This document shows, one piece after another, positions 36,631 through 45,494 of a DNA stretch of 64,000 nucleotides. Made by a program: the position numbers and the translations under genes. The DNA comes from Pirellulales bacterium. Its GTDB lineage: Bacteria > Planctomycetota > Planctomycetia > Pirellulales > Thermoguttaceae. Each line of letters opens with the position of its first letter. The first letter of the stretch is position 1. Under the pieces are notes generated by a model that saw only the letters and a program-made list of their open reading frames with translations, was not told where the DNA came from and did not search any database. The stretch covers positions 1 through 64,000 of the forward strand of contig JAFGRD010000097.1 in the NCBI GenBank assembly GCA_016935315.1. Direction: 5' to 3'.

Positions 36631-37212
36631 TTACATGCTCGGGACGGCCTCGATATCGAGGTGCAGGCACATCCGCTCAACGAGCTTCTCTACCTCGAAC
36701 GGCTTGTGCATGAAGTCGTTCGCGCCGGCCGCTCTCAGCTCGCCGACCTTGTCTTCCTCGACCATGCCCGATATGCAGATGATCCGCACGTCGTCCATCG
36801 TCTTGTCGCTGCGGACCCGCTGGCACACCTCTTTGCCGTTGATGTCGGGCAACATGACGTCGAGCACGATCAGGTCGGGCCGATATTCCTTGACCATCAT
36901 GCCGGCGTCGAAACCGTTGTTGACGCTGCGGACCTCGAACCGGCCGTCGCGGTCCAGCACGTCGGAGATCAATTCGACCAGCTCTTCGTCGTCGTCGACG
37001 ATGAGGATCTTCCGTTTGCCGCTTTCCAGCGCGTCGGTGGGAATGCCGTTATCACGCATGAACATATAGAGCTGCTCGCGAGGAATCCGCCGGAACCGAC
37101 TGCCGGGGACCCGAAACCCTTTGAGCTGTCCGGAATCGAAACAACGGATGATTGTCTGCTGGCTGACCTTGCAGATTTTGGCCGCCTCACCGGTCGTAAA
37201 CACAGTTTTCAT
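36631..37212 (-). CDS. Response regulator with N-terminal excisionase-type HTH
   Basis: The 193-residue protein has an N-terminal helix-turn-helix of the MerR/excisionase type (about 5-55; FTTGEAAKICKVSQQTIIR). A receiver domain follows (about 67-187) with acidic pocket D73-D75, phosphoacceptor Asp118 in LIVLDVMLP and a conserved Lys in MHKPFE. DNA-binding domain first and receiver last reverses the usual order of OmpR/NarL regulators. The ATG at 37212 gives the HTH start; the longer frame adds 49 residues of low-complexity non-coding look. The histidine kinase gene follows downstream on the same strand, and the two probably form a pair. Confidence 0.9.
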   Translation of the reverse strand: MKTVFTTGEAAKICKVSQQTIIRCFDSGQLKGFRVPGSRFRRIPREQLYMFMRDNGIPTDALESGKRKILIVDDDEELVELISDVLDRDGRFEVRSVNNGFDAGMMVKEYRPDLIVLDVMLPDINGKEVCQRVRSDKTMDDVRIICISGMVEEDKVGELRAAGANDFMHKPFEVEKLVERMCLHLDIEAVPSM

Positions 37213-37918
37213 TTTTGCTTGACCATCCCTTTGCCCAGCCGCGGCTGAAGCTAGCAATAGCGAAGCCCTCAGAGTAGGCGTCGGCCGGTGAAGCCGAGGG
37301 CTTCTAGTCCTCCGTGTTAAACTGGCCCGAAAGTCGCCTTGAGTTCGCCACACACGCAAACTCTTCAGCTCCCTAGGCTGCTACAGACAGCAGGCTCATC
37401 CGGTTCTGCCGACATTGCCGAACTTGCCAATTGGGCTCAATTATAACCATTTTCCCGCAACAGTCAAGACGGGCTTGCATTTTTTAAGTGCATTTGCGAC
37501 AAGGGGTTACGAATGCGCCCTTCCTTTCAGTCTCGGCTATCGTGGACGGTTTTCGCTGTTTTTCACTCGAAAACCCACTGCAGCATCCCCGCCCTGTAAA
37601 CCCGCCAGAGAAGGCCGCACCGGCGACAAGCAGGGTCCAAAGACCCCAGCTTGCGCCAGCCTATATCGCGACGACTCGCAACTCCGACCGGCCTCGAACC
37701 GCGACACACTCGAAGCTGCCATGGTGGAGTCACCTCAACATAGGGTGGTCTGCGCCGCGTGCAGAGTCATCCGGGGGCGCGCCGGTACGAAGCACCAGCC
37801 TGACGCCGTTCGGCGAGTTGCCCCAAGCGAGCGGGCACTCCATGGAGGTATATGAACCTCCGCGAACACGCCCTGCGACGGCCGCCGGGCGAGGTGGCCG
37901 AGGAGATCGCCACGCAAC
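37213..37918. other. Gene-poor spacer between the response regulator and sppA
   Basis: This roughly 700-bp stretch contains the regulator's leader. A 9-bp perfect inverted repeat lies at 37262-37270 and 37296-37304 (GAAGCCCTC and GAGGGCTTC), about 50-90 nt before the regulator start, possibly a leader structure or operator. AT-richer DNA at about 37437-37490 could hold promoters. No gene is supported. A 44-codon plus-strand frame at 37852-37986 has GGAGG before its ATG but overlaps the sppA 3' end. Confidence 0.5.
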
Positions 37919-39013
37919 TCAAGGCTTGGCACTCTCGGCCAACGGTGGCAGCCAAGTGCAAAGGTAATATGCTCGCGGCGCGCTGAGTTCGAGCAACGTT
38001 GCCAGGTCGGGCTGTCCCTTCGCCGCCCGACCTCCCAACAACACGCCGACCAGGCTCGGCTCGCGGTGGTACCGGACCACCTCCACGTCCTTCTCGTCCA
38101 GCTTGGCCAGCTCGATCGCCTTCTCGACGGCGTCTTCGAGGAAACCGATCTTGTCGATCAGTCCGTGTTCCAGCGCTTGCTGGGCCGAGTAGATCTGTCC
38201 GGTGGCCAGGGCATCGAGCGCCTCCGGGTCTTTCCGAAACGCGGGCCGGCCCTCCTTGATCACGTCCTTGAACTGCGTGAAGCTCTCGTCGACCAGTTCC
38301 TGCAAGATCTTGCGTTCCTCGTCCGTCATCGGCTTGGCAAAGCTGCCGATCTGCTTCAGCGGATGACTGGCGATCGAGTCCTCTTCGACGCCCCATTTGC
38401 CGAGCAACTCGGAGAGGTTGTAGTGGGGAATGATCACGCCGATCGATCCGGTCCAGGTGGTCGGCTCGGCAAAGACCGCGCCGTCGTCGCCGCAGGCCAT
38501 CGAAACGTAATAGCCGCCGCTGGCCGCCAGCCCACCCATACTGACCACGATCGGAACCTCCGACTCGTCGCGGAGCCGGCAGAGATGGTGGTAGATGTAG
38601 TCGCTGCCGGTGATGGTTCCGCCCGGCGAGTCGACCCGCAGCACCACCGCCTTGACGTCCGGATCGTCCACGGCCCGGTCGATCTGATCCTTGATGAATC
38701 CCTCGCCGCTGAGGATGGTTCCTTCCAGCGAGAGGATGGCCACCTTGTCGCGTCCACCCGGCTCGTGGGAGAAGAACCTCTCTTGGACCTTTCGCGAGGA
38801 ATCGAGCGATCCGAGACGGGCCAGACCGGCCGCGGCCAGCAACAGCACGTTCAGCAGCAGCGACCCGCCCAGTCCCAAGACTAGCAACAACAGCAGTAGT
38901 CGGGCCAGCGGGCGGGATTTGGGTCCTGAGGGCTGGCCGGGCGGCCTCGACTCGGCCACAGAGATCGCCATCGGCGGTTCCGGGTGACCCTCCGGGTGGG
39001 GTTGGTTGTCCAT
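37919..39013 (-). CDS. sppA: Signal peptide peptidase SppA-type serine protease
   Basis: The 364-residue protein has a cytoplasmic N-terminus, one span (about 36-62, LLLLLLVLGLGGSLLLNVL) and the S49 peptidase domain. VDSPGGTITGSDYIY and the nucleophile region GGLAASGGYYVSMACG (Ser of AASGG) are clear. The general-base Lys is probably in HPLKQIGSFAKP. SppA degrades leftover signal peptides in the membrane. It is the short single-domain form of about 300-360 residues, not the duplicated E. coli form. The ATG at 39013 has no competing start. It is divergent from the TIM-barrel isomerase gene. Confidence 0.93.
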   Translation of the reverse strand: MDNQPHPEGHPEPPMAISVAESRPPGQPSGPKSRPLARLLLLLLVLGLGGSLLLNVLLLAAAGLARLGSLDSSRKVQERFFSHEPGGRDKVAILSLEGTILSGEGFIKDQIDRAVDDPDVKAVVLRVDSPGGTITGSDYIYHHLCRLRDESEVPIVVSMGGLAASGGYYVSMACGDDGAVFAEPTTWTGSIGVIIPHYNLSELLGKWGVEEDSIASHPLKQIGSFAKPMTDEERKILQELVDESFTQFKDVIKEGRPAFRKDPEALDALATGQIYSAQQALEHGLIDKIGFLEDAVEKAIELAKLDEKDVEVVRYHREPSLVGVLLGGRAAKGQPDLATLLELSAPRAYYLCTWLPPLAESAKP

Positions 39014-39235
39014 GGTTGGCTCCGTCGGTTCGGGACTTCTACAGAATGCTAACCCATTCTACTGCCCGTTTCTGCCGGGGCAACGTCGCCGGCTCGGCCG
39101 GCTCGTGGGCTACCGAGGCTGGTGTTGCCACGGAGGGCCTTCAGGAAGTAAGCTACCAAGTGGCGTTGTCCTGTTTCCCCATCAACGGCCGGCAGCCGAA
39201 GAACCTGTCGGAGTCCGTTACAAGTGCCGCCGAAG

Positions 39236-39241
39236 AAGGAG
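39236..39241 (+). promoter_or_regulatory. Shine-Dalgarno deciding the GTG start at 39250
   Basis: AAGGAG lies 8 nt before GTG 39250. It favours this start over the open frame that reaches back to 39016, whose first 78 codons do not look like the barrel family. Confidence 0.6.
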
Positions 39242-39249
39242 TCTCTGGC

Positions 39250-39999
39250 GTGATTGTCGCTGCTACCACCCAATGTTTTCCCGACCTCGCATTCGATGCC
39301 GCACTACGGCGATTGGTCGATCTGGAGTATACGAGCGTTGAAGTGATGATCCATGAGTCAGGGGGGCATCTAAGGCCCTCCGAAGTGCTTTCCGATCTCG
39401 ATCGGCTCACGCAGCTCTGTCGCCAGACCCACCGGCTTACCGTGGTTGCCTTCAGCATCGACATCGAGGCCCCCGAGCCTGCCTATTACTCCCAGTTCGC
39501 GGCGTGCTGCAAGCTGGCCAAGGGCGTGAAGGTCGTGACCATGACGGTCCGATCCTCCGAGATCGGCACGCCTTTTAACGAGGAGATCGAGCGACTCCGG
39601 GAGATGGTATCGATCGCCTCGAACGAGGGCGTGCGGGTCGGCCTGCTTACCGAGGCCGGCCGCATGACCCAGGACCCCGATACGGCCATCGTGCTCTGCG
39701 ACAACGTTAAAGGGCTGGGCATCACGTTGGATCCCAGCCACTATATCGTCGGACCGCATGCGGGCGGCAGGTACGAGCAGATCATGAAGTACGTCTACCA
39801 CGTCCGGCTCCGCGATACCAGCAAGGATCAGTTGCAGGTCCGTGTCGGACAAGGACAGGTGGAATATGGGCGGCTGGTCAATCAGTTGAACAAGGTCCGC
39901 TACGATCGGGCGCTCTGCGTCGACATCCTTCCCATGCCCGATACGGATCACCTTGCCGAGATGCGCAAAATGCGGCTGCTACTCGAAAGCCTCCTCTGA
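39250..39999 (+). CDS. Sugar phosphate isomerase/epimerase-like TIM-barrel protein
   Basis: The 249-residue protein starts VIVAATTQCFPDLAFDAAL, typical of the xylose-isomerase-like TIM barrel (AP endonuclease 2 family). It continues with VEVMIHESGGH, LLTEAGRMTQDPDTA, GLGITLDPSHYI and HVRLRDTSKDQLQVRVGQG. The acidic and His residues in these strand ends are the usual metal-binding positions. Members isomerise sugars or inositol derivatives; the substrate cannot be told. No sugar operon is adjacent. Start chosen from the ribosome binding site at 39236. Confidence 0.85.
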   Translation: MIVAATTQCFPDLAFDAALRRLVDLEYTSVEVMIHESGGHLRPSEVLSDLDRLTQLCRQTHRLTVVAFSIDIEAPEPAYYSQFAACCKLAKGVKVVTMTVRSSEIGTPFNEEIERLREMVSIASNEGVRVGLLTEAGRMTQDPDTAIVLCDNVKGLGITLDPSHYIVGPHAGGRYEQIMKYVYHVRLRDTSKDQLQVRVGQGQVEYGRLVNQLNKVRYDRALCVDILPMPDTDHLAEMRKMRLLLESLL

Positions 40000-40348
40000 T
40001 GTCACCGCTCGGTAACCGACCGCCTCGGATCTTCATGAATCGCTGACTTGGCAAGGGGTGCCGCGGCGGAACGCGAGGTTGGGGCAGGAAACGCCGGGAT
40101 CTCGCCCACCAGGGGGGATTTGCCGGAAACCACCGGCTCGACCGTCGGCGGCTATTGGCAAGGCAAGCCGTTTCCGCCATATTGAAGAGGCAATGGTTCT
40201 TGCCCGGTCTCGTTGGCCGCTTGCCTGCAAAAGGCGACCGGCAATCCGGATCATCGCTGCTGAAGCATCGTTACCGAACGTCCCTGTGACGGCATACTCT
40301 CGGACTCGTATCTCACATTCGTGATTCACTACGGAACGGAGGTGAACG
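40000..40348. other. Intergenic stretch without a recognised gene
   Basis: About 350 bp precede the DUF1598 gene. I see an ACGGAGG-like site close to the ATG at 40349 but no RNA gene, repeat-family copy or convincing frame. Confidence 0.4.
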
Positions 40349-42094
40349 ATGTTGAGGCAATCGAGGCGTGGGGTGTCGCTCCGCGGCGTGTCTGTTGGTC
40401 TGTTGCTCGTCGTGCTTTCGGGGCCGTGGACGAATGCGGTGTGCGCGGCGGAAGGCGATTCGCCCACGGCGCGGATCCCGGCACAGATCGAGGCGGGTGA
40501 GTTTGCCCCGGCGTTGGTGGCGGCCCGAGGGGTCGACGATCCCGTGCAGCGCGACAGCTGGCTTGCCAGGATCGCCGCGGCCCAGGCCCGAGTTGGCGCA
40601 CGCAGCGCCTCGCTGCGCTCCGCGGCAGAGATCTCCGACGACCGGACCCTGAGCCAAGTGCTCTCCAGCGTTGGGGGTGAGCCCTTGGGCGGGCGCGGCG
40701 GCGGGCCCCAAGCCGATTTCGACGAGCTCATCGAACTGATCCAGTCGACTATCGCACCGGATAGCTGGGAGGAAATCGGCGGGCCGGGCTCGATCGCCGA
40801 GTTTCCCGGCGGCGTGTTCGTTGACGCCCGGGGCGTGATCCGACCGCTGTTGCGGGAGCAAGCCAACGGCCACCTGGCGGCACTGCACGCGACCAGCGCC
40901 GCAACGGCCGGCCGGGACAACGTGCGGCAAAGCTCGCCGCTGCGCAAAGTCTCGCTGCCCCGCCTGGAAAAGCACCTCCGGTTACGACTGGCCACCGGAA
41001 TGCCGCCCACCGAGGCCATGCAGGTTTTGGCCGGCTTGCAGCGGGTCCGGTATATGTTCGTATATCCCGATTCGGGCGACCTGGTGCTGGCCGGACCGGC
41101 CGGCAACTGGACCACCGACTCGGAAGGTCGGATCGTTAGCACCGAGTCGGGCCAGCCGGTGGTCCGGCTCGATGATCTGGTGGTGGTGCTGCGTCAGATC
41201 CTCAGCGGGCCCGACGCCCGATTCGGCTGCCTGATCGTTCCTCGCAAGGAAGCTCTGGCTCGTGTCCAGACCTTTCTGGAGGTATCGAATAAGCAGTCGA
41301 TCCGCCCGCATCAGCGCAGGGCCTGGCTGGAACAACTGCGTGGGCAACTCGGCACCCAGGACGTCGAGGTCTATGGCATCGATCCGCGCACACGGGCCGC
41401 CCGGGTGTTGGTCGAGGCCGACTATCGAATGAAGCTGGTCGGCATGGGCCTGGAGGAGGGCGTGCCCGGCGTGACGAGCTATCTGGACCTGGTTGAGGTT
41501 CCCCGAGGCGAGGCCCCGCCGCCGATGGGCGTGTTGCGTTGGTGGTTTACGCTTAACTATCAGGCTGTACTGGCCGCGGCCGACCACCGCGCATTTGAGC
41601 TCCGCGGCCAGGGCGTCCAAGTGCTCAGCGAGAACGAGCTGTTGACCGCCGAGGGTGAGCGGGTCCACACGGGTAAGTCCGAGGCCCTGACACGGCAGTT
41701 CGCCCGAAGCTTCACCGAGCACTTCAAGGCCCTGTGTGTCAAGTATCCCATCTACGCCGAACTGCGAAACATCTGCGATCTGGCCTTGGCGGCCGCCCTG
41801 ATTCGCGAGGAGGACCTGGTGGAGAAGATCGGCTGGCACATGACCTGTCTCGGCAATCCCCAGGCGTATCAGGTGGACTTGGGCGAAGCGCCCCAACACA
41901 CCGAGACGGTGGTCAACCACCGGGTGATCAACCGGGTTCACATTCTGGCGGGGGTCAGCGGCGGCGTGCGGGTGGATCCGACGCGGCTGGCCGCGCGAGA
42001 CGCCGTCGAAACCGACGGTTACGGTGCGCTGGAGAAAGGGAAGGCGCGGGCCGGCCCGCAGCAGCTCCCGCCGGATGCGTGGTGGTGGGACTAA
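40349..42094 (+). CDS. DUF1598 family secreted protein
   Basis: The 581-residue protein has a signal peptide (about 1-35, ending NAVCAAE) and a short Gly-rich stretch (GGRGGGPQ). A long C-terminal region (about 210-560) matches the planctomycete-specific DUF1598 pattern as I know it: LRLRLATGMPPTEAMQVLAGLQRVRYMFVYPD, VEVYGIDPRTRAARVLVEADYRMKLVGMG, and a late conserved KYPIYAELRNICDLA, each quoted in part. Its role is unknown and it appears restricted to planctomycetes. GGAGG precedes the ATG at 40349. A hairpin-rich gap and the 980-residue protein follow. Confidence 0.85.
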   Translation: MLRQSRRGVSLRGVSVGLLLVVLSGPWTNAVCAAEGDSPTARIPAQIEAGEFAPALVAARGVDDPVQRDSWLARIAAAQARVGARSASLRSAAEISDDRTLSQVLSSVGGEPLGGRGGGPQADFDELIELIQSTIAPDSWEEIGGPGSIAEFPGGVFVDARGVIRPLLREQANGHLAALHATSAATAGRDNVRQSSPLRKVSLPRLEKHLRLRLATGMPPTEAMQVLAGLQRVRYMFVYPDSGDLVLAGPAGNWTTDSEGRIVSTESGQPVVRLDDLVVVLRQILSGPDARFGCLIVPRKEALARVQTFLEVSNKQSIRPHQRRAWLEQLRGQLGTQDVEVYGIDPRTRAARVLVEADYRMKLVGMGLEEGVPGVTSYLDLVEVPRGEAPPPMGVLRWWFTLNYQAVLAAADHRAFELRGQGVQVLSENELLTAEGERVHTGKSEALTRQFARSFTEHFKALCVKYPIYAELRNICDLALAAALIREEDLVEKIGWHMTCLGNPQAYQVDLGEAPQHTETVVNHRVINRVHILAGVSGGVRVDPTRLAARDAVETDGYGALEKGKARAGPQQLPPDAWWWD

Positions 42095-42476
42095 GGTCCC
42101 CTATTCACGTAAAGTTGCGTACACGCCCTACATATGTGCTACTTTACCCAGGTGCGCTTTTGGCCGGAGATGCAGTCCGGCCTGTCGCAGGAGGAAGCGT
42201 ACGCACAGGCAGCGCCTATCTGGGGATTCCAAGAAAACCGGCGTTGTATTCTCGAGCAGAGGACGCCACAGCATGCGGGGACCCCACCAGGAATAGTGCA
42301 AAGGGCCGTCGCCACAGGCGATGAGCCGCGGGGTATGTCCCCGCACGGATTTGCGCCGGGATGAATCCGGCCCTTACTGTCGAGTGGCTCGCTGCCGGGA
42401 CCACACCACTAGGGGGGGCACGTACGTCCGCCGTGCCAATCGGGAAACAAGCAAAGCAAAAAGGGAGGATCTTATT
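42095..42476. other. Hairpin-rich intergenic region before the 980-residue protein
   Basis: There are three closely spaced hairpins: TCGCC/GGCGA at 42309-42321, GCGGGG/CCCCGC at 42328-42344 (loop TATGT) and CGGATT/AATCCG at 42346-42369. A 76-codon frame at 42134-42364 runs through these hairpins and is unlikely to be a gene. AGGGAGG at 42462-42468 is the ribosome binding site of the next gene. Confidence 0.5.
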
Positions 42477-45419
42477 ATGAAAACGTTCGCATGGTCATGT
42501 GGTATGGGAGCCGTACTTTGTGGGTTGTTATCGGCCGGCGCCACCATGGCGGCCGAGGAGTTGGCGGCCGACATGTGGCCCTTCCATCACAAGGTGGAAG
42601 TCTATCGCAGCGAACAGGGGGACGTGACCGTTTTCACGTTGCGACTGGAACAGGACTTCCTGGCCGGGGAGTTCGACAAGGGCAGCTTCCTGCGGCTGCA
42701 CGCGACCGACGACCGGGCCTATTTGATCTATCCCAAGGAAACCAAGTTTCAGCAGAAGCACGCCGAGTTCTACGGCCGGCTGCGTGGCGAGGGCAAGGTC
42801 AACCTGAAGTTGTCGTTCGAGATCATTTCGGAGAACCTGGACGGTTCGCGGCGGGTGACGGTGCGTCAGGGCAACATCGAGGTGCCGATTCCGGAATTGC
42901 CCGATCCGCCGGCCGCGGTTGGCCCCAAGAGCATCTATCTCGACTGGGCCCGGCAGCAGAACCTCTACTTCGCCGACCTCTTGCGCTACTATCCCGAAGA
43001 GAGCTTCTACCAGTATTGCATCCTGCAGTCGCAGGCCCGCTACGGGGTGACCCCGCCGCCAATTCCCCAGGGAACGCCCAATGCCACGGCCCTGGAGACG
43101 GATCTGTACCAGGTGGTGACCGGCTCGATGGCGATCCAGGACTCCTTGCAGCGTGCCGCGTTGAGCACCGGCGGGCGCATGGGCGATCTGAACACGCACG
43201 TCAGCACGCTCCGCCCGCCGACGGTCCGCTCGCTGCCCTACGAGAAGCTGCTGGAAGAGAAGCGTACCAAGGAGAAGATCGAGCCGAAGGTTCACGAGAT
43301 GAGCCGGATGGTGCCCCAGGACCAGTACTTCGCCCACTTCAACTCGATGCAATCGCTGGGCGAACTGCTCGATCTGTCGTCGCAATGGGGCAATAACCTG
43401 TTGCGACTGTTCACCGTGCGAGCGCAGGACCAGCGGTTGCAGCCGAAGCTGGAAGACCAGCTATGCCTACGGCGCGATCCGCTGACGAAGCTGTTCGCCG
43501 ACCAGGTGATCGAGGAAGTCGGCTTCACCGGCGCCGATCCGTTCGTGCTGGAAGGAACCGACGTCACGCTGATCCTCCGGCTGAAGCAGCCCGAACTGTT
43601 CGACAAGGCGGCCGCCGGATGGCTGGATGAGGTCCGCGGCAAGTACCCGCAAATGGTCAGCCGGACGTTCAACTACCGCGGGCACGAGGTGGCGGTCCAC
43701 TACACACCGGACCGGATGGTCAGCTCGTTTGTGGCGCGCCACCAGCAGTACGCGGTGTACTCGAATTCCCATCGGGCGATCCGCCGGGTGATCGACGCGG
43801 CGGCGGCCGTTTCGCCCTGCTTGCACGACGCGCTCGACTACCGCTACGTGACCACGATCCTGCCGCCTTCCGCGGCCGCCAACTCCGGCTACTTCTTCGC
43901 CTCCGAGGCGACGATTCGGCGGCTGGTGGGACCGGAGGCCAAGATTTCGGAGAAGCGCCGGTTGCAGTGCTTCAACAATCTGGTGATGCTCAACAATGCC
44001 TCGCTGTTCTATCGGCTCGAGTACGGCAAATCGCCGCAGTCGCTCAGCGACCTGATCGAGGGGCGTTTCATCGACCCCAAGAAGATCGTCTGCCCGCACG
44101 GCGGCGCCTACGCCTTCGACGCCGAGCGCGACACCTGCACGTGCTCGCTGCACAACCGCCTGAAGTACCTGACCCCCAACGTCGAGCTGTCGGTGCTGAA
44201 CGTCTCGAAGGAAGAGGCGGCGGAATACGATCGCTACAAGCAGCGCTACGCATCGTTCTGGCAAAAGGCCTTCGATCCGATCGCGGTGCGGGTGACGGTG
44301 GAGGAGCGGCTGAAGTTGGAGGCTTGCGTGCTGCCCTTTGCCAACGGGGGCTTCTACGAGCACCTCCGCCGCATGGTCGACAAGAACCCGCGGCCGCTGG
44401 CCACGGAGCGGATCGCCCCCTCGGCCGTAGCGTCGGTTTTGATGGTGCCCGGTCGCGAACAGATCGCCGAGTATCTCAACGGCATTCCCGGCGTGTCGGA
44501 AACGCTCCGGGCCGACCCGACGCTGACCGACCTGAAGTGGGTGGGGGATCGCGTGGGCCTGCACTTCTGCGACGGGGAGACCATCCTACAGATCGATCCG
44601 ACGCAACTGACGCCGACCAGCGTGCCGATGCTCGGCGAGGTGCCACTGGAGACGCAGGCGGCCGTCAGCGCGCTGCTGATGGCTATCAAGCTTCCGGTCT
44701 ACGTGACGCTGGAGGTCGAGAATCCCGAGAGCGCGGCCCGCCTGCTCGAGCAGCTCTCGCAGCAGATCTTCCTCAAGCAGAGCACGCTGCTGCCGGGCAT
44801 CCAGACCGTGATGGACGCCTATCGACTGCCCGACTACAAGGAGCACGCGATGTACGTCTTCAGCGGCCAGTTGTACGCCGTGAAGGTCCGCCTGCACGTG
44901 GCCCTGGTGGGCGATCGGCTGGTGGCAGCCACCAAGCCGGAGATCCTCCGCGAGGTGATCGACGTCGCCGGCGCCAACGAGACCCAAACACCGACCGAGG
45001 CCCACATGCTCTGGCGGTTCAACCGTGGGGGGCTGGGGCGACTGCACGACGATGCCCAACTCTACTGGGCCGAGAAGTCGCGGGTGGCCTGCCATCGGAA
45101 CATCATCTCGATCTACAACCTCCGCAAGCTCTACGGCACGCCAATCGACGAGATCCCGCGGCTTTCCGAAGCGAAGTACGGCGTGCGTTACTTCTGCCCC
45201 GACCATGGCGAGTATTCGTTCGACGCCGAGCGCAACCAGATCGTGTGCAGCGTGCACGGGAACCGTGAAGACTCGCGCCAGAATCCGCGTCTCGATCGCC
45301 AATCGTCGTTCTCACAGTTCATCGAAAACCTGGACGAGGTCATTGCCTCGTTGCGGTTCCAGGACGACGCACTGATCACCACCCTGGAAATCGTCCGCAG
45401 CCGCGACAAGGAGAAGTAG
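42477..45419 (+). CDS. Large secreted protein with two CP..G.Y.FDAE..C..H modules
   Basis: The 980-residue protein has a signal peptide (about 1-25, ATMAAEE) and no recognised enzyme domain. Two related modules stand out near residues 539 and 907: CPHGGAYAFDAERDTCTCS and CPDHGEYSFDAERNQIVCS, each with a following His. Similar Cys-rich segments occur in planctomycete type II pseudopilin-like proteins and may bind metal. AGGGAGG lies shortly before the ATG. It precedes a lipoprotein gene by 75 bp and the two are probably co-transcribed. Function unknown; a structural or envelope-sensing role is possible. Confidence 0.82.
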   Translation: MKTFAWSCGMGAVLCGLLSAGATMAAEELAADMWPFHHKVEVYRSEQGDVTVFTLRLEQDFLAGEFDKGSFLRLHATDDRAYLIYPKETKFQQKHAEFYGRLRGEGKVNLKLSFEIISENLDGSRRVTVRQGNIEVPIPELPDPPAAVGPKSIYLDWARQQNLYFADLLRYYPEESFYQYCILQSQARYGVTPPPIPQGTPNATALETDLYQVVTGSMAIQDSLQRAALSTGGRMGDLNTHVSTLRPPTVRSLPYEKLLEEKRTKEKIEPKVHEMSRMVPQDQYFAHFNSMQSLGELLDLSSQWGNNLLRLFTVRAQDQRLQPKLEDQLCLRRDPLTKLFADQVIEEVGFTGADPFVLEGTDVTLILRLKQPELFDKAAAGWLDEVRGKYPQMVSRTFNYRGHEVAVHYTPDRMVSSFVARHQQYAVYSNSHRAIRRVIDAAAAVSPCLHDALDYRYVTTILPPSAAANSGYFFASEATIRRLVGPEAKISEKRRLQCFNNLVMLNNASLFYRLEYGKSPQSLSDLIEGRFIDPKKIVCPHGGAYAFDAERDTCTCSLHNRLKYLTPNVELSVLNVSKEEAAEYDRYKQRYASFWQKAFDPIAVRVTVEERLKLEACVLPFANGGFYEHLRRMVDKNPRPLATERIAPSAVASVLMVPGREQIAEYLNGIPGVSETLRADPTLTDLKWVGDRVGLHFCDGETILQIDPTQLTPTSVPMLGEVPLETQAAVSALLMAIKLPVYVTLEVENPESAARLLEQLSQQIFLKQSTLLPGIQTVMDAYRLPDYKEHAMYVFSGQLYAVKVRLHVALVGDRLVAATKPEILREVIDVAGANETQTPTEAHMLWRFNRGGLGRLHDDAQLYWAEKSRVACHRNIISIYNLRKLYGTPIDEIPRLSEAKYGVRYFCPDHGEYSFDAERNQIVCSVHGNREDSRQNPRLDRQSSFSQFIENLDEVIASLRFQDDALITTLEIVRSRDKEK

Positions 45420-45494
45420 CGCGCTCGACTCCGACGCCGCGCTGCCGGGTCGCGATTGCCGGCGGAGCCGACCCACACAAGCAGGAGATTCACG

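Noticed and set aside
37852-37986. 44-codon plus-strand frame with a GGAGG before its ATG
   Set aside because: It overlaps the 3' end of sppA on the other strand and matches no family; kept only as a remark in the spacer entry.
39016-39249. N-terminal extension of the TIM-barrel isomerase
   Set aside because: The barrel family begins at about the GTG 39250, which has a good ribosome binding site; the extension lacks conserved features.
42134-42364. 76-codon frame in the gap after the DUF1598 gene
   Set aside because: It runs through three hairpins, has no ribosome binding site of note and its sequence resembles no protein family.
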